A stretch of DNA of 64,000 bases from Actinoallomurus spadix (GTDB taxonomy: Bacteria; Actinomycetota; Actinomycetes; Streptosporangiales; Streptosporangiaceae), in NCBI RefSeq assembly GCF_024055725.1, contig NZ_JAMXMX010000011.1, positions 124,001 through 188,000 of the forward strand, written 5' to 3'. The notes under the pieces were generated by a model that saw only the letters and a list, made by a program, of their open reading frames with translations, was not told where the DNA came from and ran no database searches. Each line of letters begins with the position of its first letter. Positions within the stretch are counted from its first letter, which is position 1. This document shows, piece by piece, positions 1-8,944 of this stretch. The position numbers were made by a program, and so were the translations under genes.

Positions 1-718
1 AGATCTCCCGGGCGCGCTCGGCGACGAGCTCGATCACGTCGCCGGCCTGCGTGCCGGACAGCAGCGTCGTCGACACCTCCGCCGACGCCTGCAGCCAGCG
101 TTCCCGGCGCCGGGCCTCCTGGTAGAGCCGGGCGTTCTCGATCGCCACGCCCGCCGCGGTGGCGAGCGCGGTGACCACGCTCTCGTCGTCCTCGTCGAAC
201 TCGCCGCCGCCGGCCTTCTCGGTGAGGTACAGGTTGCCGAACACCTCTTCGCGCACCCGGATCGGCACGCCCAGGAAGCCGCGCATCGGCGGATGACCGG
301 CCGGGAAGCCGGCGGACTCCGGGTGCGCGGCCAGGTCCGGCAGCCGCAGCGGACGCGGGTCCTTGATCAGCAGGCCGAGGATGCCTTCGCCGTGCGGCCA
401 GTGGTCGATCCCGGCGATCTCCTCCTCGCTGATCCCCACGGTGACGAACTGCACGAGCCGTCCGCCGTCACCGATGACGCCGAGCGCGCCGTAGCGGGCC
501 TCCACGAGCGTGGTCGCGGCCTCGACGATGCGCCGCAGGACCGTCTCCAGCTCCAGGTCGCTGCCGATCGACACCACGGCCTCGAGGAGCGCATGGACCC
601 GGTCCCGCGTGGCCAGGACCGCGGCGAGCCGGGACTGCAGCTCGCCGAGGAGATCGTCCAGGCGCAGCTGCGGGAGTGACAGACGGTCGTGCTCGTCTCC
701 GGGCGAAACCTGCGACAC
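1..718 (-). CDS. GAF-domain sensor protein, probably DevS-like histidine kinase (partial)
   Basis: The gene runs off the left edge, so only about 239 N-terminal residues are visible. The reading frame shows a short helical lead (LRLDDLLGELQSRL), then a GAF domain with the typical run VVSIGSDLELETVLRRIVEAA, GALGVIG, GVPIRVREEVFGNLYLTEK and DESVVTALATAAGVAIENARLY, then the start of what looks like a second GAF domain (RRERWLQASAEVSTTLL). This is the layout of DevS/DosS-type redox or gas sensor histidine kinases; the kinase part itself is outside the window, so that is inference. I chose the GTG at 718 because GAGAGGAAG lies just upstream and the GAF lead starts soon after. It follows cydC by 128 bp on the same strand, which would suit a sensor of respiratory state, but a shared transcript is not proven. 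Confidence 0.8.
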   Translation of the reverse strand, partial: MSQVSPGDEHDRLSLPQLRLDDLLGELQSRLAAVLATRDRVHALLEAVVSIGSDLELETVLRRIVEAATTLVEARYGALGVIGDGGRLVQFVTVGISEEEIAGIDHWPHGEGILGLLIKDPRPLRLPDLAAHPESAGFPAGHPPMRGFLGVPIRVREEVFGNLYLTEKAGGGEFDEDDESVVTALATAAGVAIENARLYQEARRRERWLQASAEVSTTLLSGTQAGDVIELVAERAREI

Positions 719-846
719 GTGGACGCTTCCTCTCGACGGGACCGGCGGCGTTCCCTCCTATCATCGGCGTCCCTCCACCGTCCCGCCACTCCGGGCCGGC
801 GGTCCTCCGGGGCGGAGGGTCGTTCCGCCCGTGAGGTCGCGCCCGG

Positions 847-2541
847 TCAGCGGGGCGCGCGGGCGGGCACGGTCCGCTCGGCGACCCGGCCCGCGTCCAG
901 GACCACGATCTCGTCGACCTCGTCCAGGCCCGCCCGGTCGTGCGTGATGAGGAGCGTGGTCCGCCCGCGCGTCGCGGACAGCAGGTCCGCGGTGAGCGCC
1001 CGCCGGGTCGGCTCGTCCAGGTGGACGGTCGGCTCGTCGAGGATGAGGACCGCCGGGTCGGCGAGCAGGGCGCGGGCCAGTGCGAGCCGCTGCCGTTCCC
1101 CACCGGAGATCGCTTCGCCGTGCGCGCCGACGGGGGTGTCCCAGCCCAGGGGGAGCGACTCGATCCACTCCAGCAGCCGGGCGTCCAGGGCCGCGGCGCG
1201 CAGTTCGCCGTCCGTGGCCGCGGGCCGGGCGAGCCGGAGGTTCTCCCTGATCGTCGTGTCGAAGACGTACGGGTCCTGCGGGCAGCCGCCGATCACCCGC
1301 CGCACGTCGTCGGGGTCGTACGCGGCCAGGTCCACGCCGTTCAGCGTGGCCGTTCCGGCGTCAAGGTCGGCGAAGCGCAGCAGCACGGCGGCGAGCGTGC
1401 TCTTGCCCGCGCCGCTCGGCCCGACCACCGCGACGCGCCGGCCCGGAGTGAGGTCGAGGTCGACGCCGTCGAGCGCGCGCACCGGGCCGTACGTGACGCG
1501 GGCTCCGCGCAGCCGCACCGTGACCGGCGCCTCCGGAGGCGGGGCGGGACGGGCGGGGGCAGGGACCGGCTCGGGCGTGTCGAGGACGCCGGTGATCCGC
1601 GCCGCCGCCGCGCCCGCCTCGCTGACCTGGGCGGCCGCGGCGGGCAGCGGGCTGACCGCCTCGAAGGCGGCGAGCGCCGTCAGGACCAGCACCGCGAGCG
1701 GTACCCGTGGTTCGACCGCCAGGACGCCGAGCAGCAGGACCGCCCAGACGGTAAGGCCGGCGAGCAGGGCGCCCAGGCCCGCGCCGGCGGCCCGCGCGAG
1801 CGCGCTGCGCCTGGCGTGCTCGGTCAGGTCGGCGTCGGTGCGGTGCACGCCGTCGAGGGCGGCGCCCACCGCGCCGTACGCACGCAGTTCGGCGGACCCC
1901 TCCAAGAGGTCGACGACCTGGGTCGTCAGGCGGGCACGGGACGCGGCGGTCTCCCGGCCGGCGCGGCGGGCGATCCCGGCCGACAGCAGCGGGACCGCCA
2001 CGCCGGCGAGGAGCAGCCCGGCGGCCAGCGCCGCTCCGCCCGGCACCAGGATCGCGGCGCACACGGCGACGGCCCCGCCGCCGGCGAGGGCGGCCGCCGC
2101 GGGCGGGACGATGCCGCGGACGAACAGGTCCTGGGTCGCGTCGACGTCGGAGACCAGGCGGGCGAGCAGATCCCCCGAGCGCAGGTCGCGCAGCGGGACG
2201 AGACGCTCGAGCTTGCGGTACACGCGTACCCGCACGTCGGCCAGCACGCGGAAGGCCGCGTCGTGCGCGATGAGCCGTTCGGCGTAGCGGAAGACCCCGC
2301 GGCCGATGCCGAGGGCCCGGACCGCGACGACCGCGACGGCGAGCGCCGTGACGTTCGGGTGCTGGGCCGCGCGGGCGATGAGGTACCCGGAGACGGCGAG
2401 CAGCGCGATTCCGGCGGCGGTCGTGGTCGCGCCCGCGAGCACGGCGAGGATGAGCCGTCCCCGCAGCGGCCGGGCCAGTGCCAGGAGCCGCAGGAGGGGG
2501 TCGCGGCGGACGGCCGGGCGCAGTGTGGTCTCGATGGTCAT
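847..2541 (-). CDS. cydC: Cytochrome bd assembly ABC transporter, CydC-type subunit
   Basis: This 564-residue protein is a fused ABC half-transporter: an N-terminal six-helix membrane domain (about residues 15-310, beginning RPLRGRLILAVLAGATTTAAG) and a C-terminal ATPase with Walker A GPSGAGKST near residue 374, signature SGGERQRLALARALL near 478 and Walker B VLILDEPT near 498. CydC pairs with CydD to form the inner-membrane exporter of glutathione/cysteine (or haem-related) needed to mature cytochrome bd; this is family knowledge. The ATG at 2541 overlaps the cydD stop by 4 bp (ATGA), implying translational coupling. It is the last gene of the cydABDC operon. CydC versus CydD is assigned by operon order and the shorter length, so the two labels could be swapped. 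Confidence 0.92.
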   Translation of the reverse strand: MTIETTLRPAVRRDPLLRLLALARPLRGRLILAVLAGATTTAAGIALLAVSGYLIARAAQHPNVTALAVAVVAVRALGIGRGVFRYAERLIAHDAAFRVLADVRVRVYRKLERLVPLRDLRSGDLLARLVSDVDATQDLFVRGIVPPAAAALAGGGAVAVCAAILVPGGAALAAGLLLAGVAVPLLSAGIARRAGRETAASRARLTTQVVDLLEGSAELRAYGAVGAALDGVHRTDADLTEHARRSALARAAGAGLGALLAGLTVWAVLLLGVLAVEPRVPLAVLVLTALAAFEAVSPLPAAAAQVSEAGAAAARITGVLDTPEPVPAPARPAPPPEAPVTVRLRGARVTYGPVRALDGVDLDLTPGRRVAVVGPSGAGKSTLAAVLLRFADLDAGTATLNGVDLAAYDPDDVRRVIGGCPQDPYVFDTTIRENLRLARPAATDGELRAAALDARLLEWIESLPLGWDTPVGAHGEAISGGERQRLALARALLADPAVLILDEPTVHLDEPTRRALTADLLSATRGRTTLLITHDRAGLDEVDEIVVLDAGRVAERTVPARAPR

Positions 2542-4271
2542 GCCGGTTCCATCTCTCGCAGGCGGCCGGCGGTCAGGCCGGTGACGCGGTCGGCGGCGGC
2601 CGTCCACGCGGCGTCGTGGGTGACGAGCACGACGGTGCGGCCGGCCATGAGGCGCTCGACCGCGTGGCGGACGACTCGGGCGTTCTCGTCGTCCAGGTGC
2701 GCGGTCGGCTCGTCCAGCAGCAGGATCGGCGCGTCGCGCAGGAACGCCCGGGCCAGCGCGATCCGCTGCCGCTGGCCGGAGGACAGGCGCAGGCCGCGTT
2801 CGCCGACGTCGGTGCCGTAGCCGTCGGGCAGCGCGGCCACGAACTCCGCCGCGCCCGCGAGACGCGCGGCGTCGCGGACCGCGTCCGGTGAGGCGTCCGG
2901 GTTCCCGAGCCGGATGTTGTCGGCGACCGTCCCGGCGAACAGGTGCGGGTGCTGCGGGACCCAGGCGATCCGGCGCAGCCATTCGTCTTCGGGGATCGTC
3001 TCGAAGGAGGTGCTCCCGGACTCCGGCCGGACGAAGCCCAGCAGGACGGCCAGGAGCGTGCTCTTGCCGGCGCCGCTCGGGCCGGTGACGACGAGGCGCT
3101 CCCCCGGCTCCACGGTCAGGGAGACGTCGTCGAGCGCGGGCGCGTCCCGGTCGGGGTGGCGCACGGTCACCCCGTCGAGCCGGATCGCGGCGCCACCGGT
3201 CGTGCCCCCACCGCTGGGAGCGGCGGACGCGGCCCCGCCGGTCCCGGTGCCGGACGCGGCTCCGCGGATCGCGCCGCCGTCGGCCAGGGCGGCGGGGGCG
3301 TCCTCGCCGGTCGCCGGAGCAGCGGCGGGCCGCCGCCGGGCCCCGAGAGGCTCGGGGGCCTCGATGAGGTCGAGGACGCGCTGCGCCGCGGTGACGCCCT
3401 CCATTCCCGCGTGGTACTGCGCGCCGACGTTCCGCAGCGGGAGGTACGCCTCCGGCGCCAGCAGCAGGACGAACAGCGCCTTCTCGTACGGCAGGCCGCC
3501 GCTGAGGAGGCGCAGGCCGACCTCGACCGCGACGAGCGCCACGGCGAGGGTGGAGAGGAGTTCGAGCACGAGGGCGGACAGAAAAGCCACGCGCAGGGTC
3601 CGCATCGTGGCCCGCCGGTGCGCCGCCGTGATGTCCCGGATGATTGCCGCCTGGGCCTTGGCGCGGTTGAAGACCTTGAGCGTCGGAAGGCCCTCGACCA
3701 CGTCGAGGAAGTGGCCGCCGAGACGTTCGAGCAGGAGCCACTGGCGCTCCGTCCGCGCCTGGGTCTGCAGGCCGACGAGGACCATGAAGATCGGGATGAG
3801 CGGCAGCGTCACCGCGATGACCAGCGCCGACAGCGGGTCCACACCGGCGGCGACGGCGAGGACCGCCAGAGGGGTCAGGCAGGCGAGGACGAGCTGCGGC
3901 AGGTAGCGCGCGAAGTAGGCGTCGAGGGCGTCCAGCCCGCGGGTCGCGAGCGTGGCCACCTCCCCAGCCGCCCGGCCGGGCCGCTCGACCGCGCGGGCGA
4001 TGAGCCGCCGCCGGAGCTGTGAGCGGACCAGGGCCGCGGCCCGCAGGGCGCTCGCCTCGCCTCCGTACGCGGCGAGCGCCCGGCCCGCGACGACGGCGAG
4101 CAGCGCTGCCAGGGTCGCCGCCACGGCCCCATGGCCCGCGAGCACGTGCGCGAGCAGACCGGCCTGGGCCAGCACCAGGCCGGTGGTGACGAGGCCCAGG
4201 GCGACGGTGAGCACGAGGTGGGCGCGGGCCGCCGTCGCGTACCGGGGCAGCCGCGGGTCGAACGGCTTCAT
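2538..4271 (-). CDS. cydD: Cytochrome bd assembly ABC transporter, CydD-type subunit
   Basis: The 577-residue protein has an ABC exporter membrane domain (MKPFDPRLPRYATAARAHLV start, LVLTVALGLVTTGLVLAQAG first helix, later PLALVIAVTLPLIPIFMVLVG-like loop) and an ATPase with Walker A GPSGAGKST near residue 397, signature LSSGQRQRIALARAFL near 498 and ILLLDEPTAHLDD near 516. The linker between the two domains (about residues 305-365) is unusually long and rich in Gly, Ala and Thr. It forms the heterodimeric CydDC exporter with the next gene, which is required for assembly of the bd oxidase encoded just upstream. Its ATG overlaps the cydB stop by 4 bp and its stop overlaps the cydC start by 4 bp. 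Confidence 0.93.
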   Translation of the reverse strand: MKPFDPRLPRYATAARAHLVLTVALGLVTTGLVLAQAGLLAHVLAGHGAVAATLAALLAVVAGRALAAYGGEASALRAAALVRSQLRRRLIARAVERPGRAAGEVATLATRGLDALDAYFARYLPQLVLACLTPLAVLAVAAGVDPLSALVIAVTLPLIPIFMVLVGLQTQARTERQWLLLERLGGHFLDVVEGLPTLKVFNRAKAQAAIIRDITAAHRRATMRTLRVAFLSALVLELLSTLAVALVAVEVGLRLLSGGLPYEKALFVLLLAPEAYLPLRNVGAQYHAGMEGVTAAQRVLDLIEAPEPLGARRRPAAAPATGEDAPAALADGGAIRGAASGTGTGGAASAAPSGGGTTGGAAIRLDGVTVRHPDRDAPALDDVSLTVEPGERLVVTGPSGAGKSTLLAVLLGFVRPESGSTSFETIPEDEWLRRIAWVPQHPHLFAGTVADNIRLGNPDASPDAVRDAARLAGAAEFVAALPDGYGTDVGERGLRLSSGQRQRIALARAFLRDAPILLLDEPTAHLDDENARVVRHAVERLMAGRTVVLVTHDAAWTAAADRVTGLTAGRLREMEPA

Positions 4272-5365
4272 GCCGAGGTTCCCTCCGGCGTCGCCGGCTT
4301 CGCGATCCCCTCCGGCCTCGCGGGCCCCTTAGCCGCCGGGGACGCCGCGGGCGTGGCGGCCGGGATGACGTCACGGGTGAGCCGCGCCCGGAAGACCCAG
4401 TACGTCCACGCCTGGTACGCGAGGACCACCGGCGTGAAGATCACGGCGACCCAGGTCATGACGGTCAGCGTGTAGTGCGTCGAGGCCGCGTTGTGCACGG
4501 TCAGGCCGAACGCCTCGTTCGTCGTGGAGGGCAGGACGTGCGGCCACAGGTCCCCGAAGAGGGTCGCGACCGACAGGACGACGGTCAGGGCGGTGCCGGC
4601 GAACGCCCAGCCGTCCCGGCCGCGCAGCGCCGCGGTCACCGCGGCGAGCAGCGCGACGGCGGCGGCCGACGCGGTGACCCAGGTGGCCGCCTTGCCGTGG
4701 CCGGCCTGCGTGATGAGCAGGAAGGCGGCGGCGACCGCGACGACCGGCGGCCAGATCCGGGTGAGCAGCAGGCGGGCCCGGTCGCGCACCTCACCGCGCG
4801 TCTTCAGCGCGAGGAACACCGCGCCGTGCAGGGTGAACAGGCCGAACGTCGTCAGCCCGGCGAGCAGGCCGTACGGGTTGAGGAGCGTGAAGAGGGTGCC
4901 GGTGTAGTGGTGTTCGGCGTTGAGCGGTACGCCGCGCACGATGTTGGCGAAGGCGACGCCCCACAGCAGGGCGGGCACCGCCGAGCCCCAGAAGATCGCG
5001 CGGTCCCAGTTCCGCCGCCACCGCGCGCTGTCGATCTTGCCGCGGTACTCGAAGGCCAGGCCCCGGACGATCAGCGCGACGAGGATGATCAGGAGGGCGA
5101 GGTAGAAGCCGCTGAAGAGGGAGGCGTACCACTCCGGGAAGGCGGCGAAGGTGGCCCCGCCGGCGACGAGCAGCCAGACCTCGTTGCCGTCCCAGACGGG
5201 CCCGATGGCGTTGATCATGACCCTGCGGTCGATGTCGCTGTGCGGATCCCGGCGCGGGGCCAGGGCGGGCAGGAGGATCCCGACGCCGAAGTCGAAGCCC
5301 TCGAGCACGAAGTACCCGGTCCACAGCACGGCGATCAGGACGAACCAGACGGTCGTCAGTTCCAT
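4268..5365 (-). CDS. cydB: Cytochrome bd ubiquinol/menaquinol oxidase subunit II
   Basis: This is the 365-residue subunit II of the cytochrome bd terminal oxidase, an integral membrane protein that supports the haem-bearing subunit I. The first helix carries the family signature VWFVLIAVLWTGYFVLEGFDFGVG, followed by WDGNEVWLLVAGGATFAAFP. It has about eight to nine predicted transmembrane helices; the last about 25 residues are a proline/alanine-rich tail (PAATPAASPAAKGPARPEG). It starts 13 bp after cydA and overlaps cydD by 4 bp, so all four genes should be on one message. Length and motifs are normal for the family. Confidence 0.96.
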   Translation of the reverse strand: MELTTVWFVLIAVLWTGYFVLEGFDFGVGILLPALAPRRDPHSDIDRRVMINAIGPVWDGNEVWLLVAGGATFAAFPEWYASLFSGFYLALLIILVALIVRGLAFEYRGKIDSARWRRNWDRAIFWGSAVPALLWGVAFANIVRGVPLNAEHHYTGTLFTLLNPYGLLAGLTTFGLFTLHGAVFLALKTRGEVRDRARLLLTRIWPPVVAVAAAFLLITQAGHGKAATWVTASAAAVALLAAVTAALRGRDGWAFAGTALTVVLSVATLFGDLWPHVLPSTTNEAFGLTVHNAASTHYTLTVMTWVAVIFTPVVLAYQAWTYWVFRARLTRDVIPAATPAASPAAKGPARPEGIAKPATPEGTSA

Positions 5366-5378
5366 GGTGAGTCCTCGG

Positions 5379-6752
5379 TCAGTAGGAGAAGGCGGGCAGC
5401 GGGTCCTCGGTCGCCGTCTCCTCTTCCGAGGGCGGTCCCGACCGCACGTACCGGACCATGAGCGCGCCGGCGATGACGGCGAGCACCGCGTACAGGAGCG
5501 TGAAGACGGTCAGCGAGGTGACGACGCTGCCGAGGCCGACACCCGGGGAGACACCGTCCTTCGTCCGCAGCACGCCGAAGACGGTCCACGGCTGACGGCC
5601 GATCTCGGTGAAGATCCAGCCCATCGTGTTCGCCAGGAACGGCAGGGCCATCGACGCGAGCGCGGCGCGGTAGAACCAGCGGTTGCCCCGGCGCTGGAAC
5701 CACAGCCCGGCCAGCGCGAGCAGCCCGGCGAGGAACCCGAACCCGATCATCAGGCGGAAGCTCCAGTAGGTGACCGGGACGACCGGCTTGTACGACCCGG
5801 CGCCGTACTTGGCCTCGTACGCCTTCTGCAGGTCGTCGATGCCCTCGACCTTCCCGTTCGGGTCGCCGGTGGCCATGAAGGACAGGACGTGCGGGGCGCG
5901 GACGCTCCACAGTTCCCGGCCGCCGTCCAGCGAGCCGATCGTGAACAGTGAGAAGGACGCGGGCGCGGAGGTGGTGTACAGGGCCTCGGCGGCGGCCATC
6001 TTCATCGGCTGCTGCTTGGTCATGATCCGTGCCTGCAGGTCACCGGAGACGCTGACGCCGATCGCCGCGATGAGGGAGACGACCAGGCCGTACCGCATCG
6101 CCTTGCCGAACAGGACGGTTTCGTTCTTCCGCGCCAGGTGCCAGGCGCTGACGCCGATCAGGAAGACGCCTCCGGTGAGGAACGCGCCGAACAGCACGTG
6201 CGGGAAGGTCACGAGGGTCGTGGAGTTGGTGAGGACCTTGGAGATGCTGGTCAGCTCGGCGCGGTGGGTGACCGGGTTGAGGCGGTAGCCGACCGGGTGC
6301 TGCATCCAGGAGTTGGCCGCGAGGATGAAGTAGGCCGACAGGTTCGTGCCGAGGGCCGCGAGCCAGATGGTGGCCAGGTGCAGGCGCGGCGAGAGCTTAT
6401 CCCAGCCGAAGATCCACAGGCCGAGGAAAGTGGACTCGAGGAAGAAGGCCAGCAGGCCCTCCATCGCGAGGGGGGCGCCGAAGATGTCGCCGACGAACCT
6501 GGAGTAGTCCGACCAGTTCATGCCGAACTGGAACTCCTGCACGATCCCGGTGACGACGCCGATGGCGAAGTTGATCAGGAAGAGCTTCCCGAAGAATTTC
6601 GTCATGCGCAGGTACACGGGGTCCCTGCGCACGTACCACGCGGTCTGCATGCCGGCCACGAGGATGGACAGCCCGATGGTGAGCGGTACGAAGATGAAGT
6701 GGTAGACGGTCGTGATCCCGAACTGCCATCGGGCCACGTCGAGTGCTGTCAC
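5379..6752 (-). CDS. cydA: Cytochrome bd ubiquinol/menaquinol oxidase subunit I
   Basis: Subunit I of the bd oxidase: it oxidises quinol and reduces oxygen to water at high affinity without proton pumping. The N-terminus MTALDVARWQFGITTVYHF has the haem-ligand His at residue 18; FPHVLFGAF holds the low-spin haem His, and GRQPWTVFG is the strictly conserved GRQPW motif. The Q-loop between helices 6 and 7 is short, as in the small-Q-loop class of Gram-positive and actinobacterial enzymes. I chose the GTG at 6752 (457 residues) over an in-frame ATG 20 codons upstream, because AGAGGGGAACC sits directly before it and the homologous N-terminus begins there. It heads the cydABDC operon, which typically responds to low oxygen or respiratory inhibition. 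Confidence 0.96.
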   Translation of the reverse strand: MTALDVARWQFGITTVYHFIFVPLTIGLSILVAGMQTAWYVRRDPVYLRMTKFFGKLFLINFAIGVVTGIVQEFQFGMNWSDYSRFVGDIFGAPLAMEGLLAFFLESTFLGLWIFGWDKLSPRLHLATIWLAALGTNLSAYFILAANSWMQHPVGYRLNPVTHRAELTSISKVLTNSTTLVTFPHVLFGAFLTGGVFLIGVSAWHLARKNETVLFGKAMRYGLVVSLIAAIGVSVSGDLQARIMTKQQPMKMAAAEALYTTSAPASFSLFTIGSLDGGRELWSVRAPHVLSFMATGDPNGKVEGIDDLQKAYEAKYGAGSYKPVVPVTYWSFRLMIGFGFLAGLLALAGLWFQRRGNRWFYRAALASMALPFLANTMGWIFTEIGRQPWTVFGVLRTKDGVSPGVGLGSVVTSLTVFTLLYAVLAVIAGALMVRYVRSGPPSEEETATEDPLPAFSY

Positions 6753-6863
6753 GGTTCCCCTCTTCTCAGGACGCATCCGGAAGCCGCTTTTCTGCGGCCT
6801 CCAGCGCATCACCCGAGGGGGGTGCCGGAGGAGAGACCAAGGTCCCGACGGCCGGGGACCTCA

Positions 6864-6882
6864 GGGCCCGGCCGCCGGGCCC
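6864..6882 (-). terminator. Hairpin after metallopeptidase gene
   Basis: An 8-bp perfect GC stem (GGGCCCGG / CCGGGCCC) with a 3-nt loop begins 13 nt after the stop of the minus-strand metallopeptidase gene. A second inverted repeat (AGGTCCC / GGGACCT) follows at 6840-6861. There is no clear U-run, which is usual for actinomycete terminators. It separates that gene from the cyd operon promoter region. Confidence 0.5.
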
Positions 6883-6895
6883 GCGCGAGCGGCGG

Positions 6896-7768
6896 TCAGA
6901 TGCCGCCGGAGAAGGTGTTACAGCGTGACGGCTCGCCGGTGTCGTACCCGGTGGAGAACCAGTGCTCGCGCTGCGCGGCCGTGCCGTGGGTGAAGCTCTC
7001 CGGGTCGACGCGTCCCCGCGCGCGCTGCTGGATGCGGTCGTCGCCGACCGCGCCGGCGGCGTCGAGGGCCTCGGCGATGTCGCTCTGGGTGAACGGCTTG
7101 CTGAAGAAGCCGGTCTGCACCCCGTGCTTGGCCCACACCCCGGCGTAGCAGTCGGCCTGCAGCTCCAGGCGGACGGAGGCGCTGGTCGCGCCCTGCCGGT
7201 CGCCGCCGACCCGGTCCATGGTGCCGAGCAGGTCCTGGACGTGGTGGCCGTACTCGTGCGCGACGACGTACGCCTGCGCGAACGGGCCGCCCTTGGCGCC
7301 GAACTTCTCCTGCAGCTCCTGGAAGAAGCCCAGGTCGAGGTAGACGCGCTTGTCGCCGGGGCAGTAGAACGGGCCGACCTCGGAGGTGGCGGCGCCGCAC
7401 GCGGTCGACGTCTGCCCGCTGAACAGCCGGGTGCGCGCCACCGTGTACGTCTTGCCCCGGTCGGTGAACTCCTTCTTCCAGTACGCCTGGACGCTGTTGA
7501 CGACGCCGACGATGCGGCAGTCGTCGGCCTGGTCGGCGTCGGCGCCCGTACGACACTTCGAGGACAGGCTGCCCGCGGGCGGCGCGCCGCCGGTGCCGCC
7601 ACCGCCTCCCCCGCCGATGATGTGGCCCGGGTTGACGCCGAAGAGCACCGCGGCGACCAGGGCGATCAGGCCGATCGCGCCGCCGCCGATGGCCATCCCG
7701 CCGAAGGGCATGCCGCGCGCGTCCTCGACCTGGGACGCGTCGAGCCCGGCATCGTCGTCGAAGTCCAC
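6896..7768 (-). CDS. Membrane-anchored neutral zinc metallopeptidase (YpfJ family)
   Basis: This 290-residue protein has a short acidic N-terminus, one transmembrane helix at about residues 25-48 ([21 protein letters not shown]), a glycine-rich linker and an extracytoplasmic zinc peptidase domain. The zinc site HEYGHH lies near residue 170, and [11 protein letters not shown], about 30 residues further, supplies the downstream conserved motif of this family. [16 protein letters not shown] is also a family hallmark. Substrate is unknown for most members. The start is a GTG with GGGAGG about 10 nt upstream. It is a single gene between the cyd operon and the racemase cluster, transcribed leftwards, with its own terminator-like hairpin. 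Confidence 0.9.
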   Translation of the reverse strand: MDFDDDAGLDASQVEDARGMPFGGMAIGGGAIGLIALVAAVLFGVNPGHIIGGGGGGGTGGAPPAGSLSSKCRTGADADQADDCRIVGVVNSVQAYWKKEFTDRGKTYTVARTRLFSGQTSTACGAATSEVGPFYCPGDKRVYLDLGFFQELQEKFGAKGGPFAQAYVVAHEYGHHVQDLLGTMDRVGGDRQGATSASVRLELQADCYAGVWAKHGVQTGFFSKPFTQSDIAEALDAAGAVGDDRIQQRARGRVDPESFTHGTAAQREHWFSTGYDTGEPSRCNTFSGGI

Positions 7769-7831
7769 CAGAAACCTCCCGTGCGTGGTACGACGGGTGG
7801 ATCCCCCGTGGGCACGGAATTTAACAGGACT

Positions 7832-8938
7832 TCACCAGACCATGACGGCGGACGCGAGGCGGCGCACGAGATTCTCGTCGACGTCATGGCCCAGGCCGGG
7901 CCCCGGCGGCACCGGGACGAGCCCGTCGGCCGCCCGGATCGGTGGCTCGACGACGTCCCGCTGGTAGTACTTGTCCGAGCCGGACACGTCGCTGGGCAGG
8001 GTGAAGCCGGGCAGCGACGCGATCGCGACGTTGGCGGCCCGCCCGACGCCGAACTCGTGCATGCCGCCGCACCAGACCTGCCAGCCCGCCGCGACGGCGC
8101 GGGCGTGCGCGGCCCGGGCCCGCGCGAGACCGCCCATGCGCGAGACCTTGATGTTGAGGATGCGGCCCGCCTGGAGGGTGATGGCGGTGTCGAGCCGGTC
8201 CAAATCCTCCACCGACTCGTCCAGGCAGAGCGGCGTGGCGATCCGGGCCTGCAGCCGGGCGTGCGCGGCGAGGGCCCCCGGGGCGTACGGCTGCTCGATC
8301 ATCGTCAGGCCGAAGTCGTCGAGTTCGCTGAACACCGCGCCCTGGTCCTCGGTGTACGCGCCGTTGGCGTCGACGTGCAGGGGCAGGCCGGGGCGGGCGG
8401 CGCGGACCGCGCGCACGGGTTCGACGTCCCAACCCGGAGCGATCTTCAGTTTGATCCTGCGGTAGCCCTCGGCGGCGTACCGGTCGACCTGGGCCAGCAG
8501 GTCGTCGACGGTCCGCTCGATGCCGAGGCTGACGCCCGCCTCGATGGCCGTCCTGGTCCCGCCGAGCGCCCGCGCCAGCGGCAGGTCCGTCGCCCGGCAC
8601 CACAGGTCCCAGCAGGCCATCTCGAAGCCCGCCTTGGCGAACTCGTGGCCGCGGATCCGCGCCCACACCGCGCCGACGTCGCCGGGATGCGTCCAGTCCG
8701 CGGCGAGGAGGGCGGGCGCGAGATACCGGTCGGCCATGAGCAGGCAGTCCTCCACGGTCTCCGGGCAGTAGTACGGGTCGGAGGGCGAGGCGATCTCCCC
8801 CCAGCCGACCATTCCGTCACCGTCCTGGACCCGGACGAGGATGTGCTCCAGGTACGCCTTGCGGTGGGAGCTGGTCTCGAAGGCGCGCACGAGCGGCAGG
8901 CTCACCCGGAACGCCTCGATCTTCGACACCCGCGGCAC
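7832..8938 (-). CDS. Enolase-superfamily N-acylamino acid racemase / o-succinylbenzoate synthase-like
   Basis: A 368-residue member of the MenC/NSAR branch of the muconate-lactonizing-enzyme subgroup. Visible are the KxK acid/base pair (RIKLKIAPG, about residue 163), metal ligands in DANGAY, IEQPY and LDESV, and the opposite-face lysine in ILNIKVSRMGG. Enzymes of this family make o-succinylbenzoate for menaquinone, racemise N-succinylamino acids, or both. No other men gene is nearby, whereas a GNAT acyltransferase lies 6 bp upstream in the same direction and an M20 peptidase diverges from that gene. That grouping matches the D- to L-amino-acid conversion pathway (N-succinyltransferase, NSAR, desuccinylase), so racemase is the more likely role. 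Start GTG at 8938. Confidence 0.88.
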   Translation of the reverse strand: MPRVSKIEAFRVSLPLVRAFETSSHRKAYLEHILVRVQDGDGMVGWGEIASPSDPYYCPETVEDCLLMADRYLAPALLAADWTHPGDVGAVWARIRGHEFAKAGFEMACWDLWCRATDLPLARALGGTRTAIEAGVSLGIERTVDDLLAQVDRYAAEGYRRIKLKIAPGWDVEPVRAVRAARPGLPLHVDANGAYTEDQGAVFSELDDFGLTMIEQPYAPGALAAHARLQARIATPLCLDESVEDLDRLDTAITLQAGRILNIKVSRMGGLARARAAHARAVAAGWQVWCGGMHEFGVGRAANVAIASLPGFTLPSDVSGSDKYYQRDVVEPPIRAADGLVPVPPGPGLGHDVDENLVRRLASAVMVW

Positions 8939-8944
8939 GGCGCC

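Noticed and set aside
847-4374. A 1175-codon open frame covering both cydC and cydD
   Set aside because: Only its last 564 codons are real (cydC); the rest is a frame-shifted, Arg/Gly/Pro-rich shadow of cydD, whose true frame carries ABC motifs.
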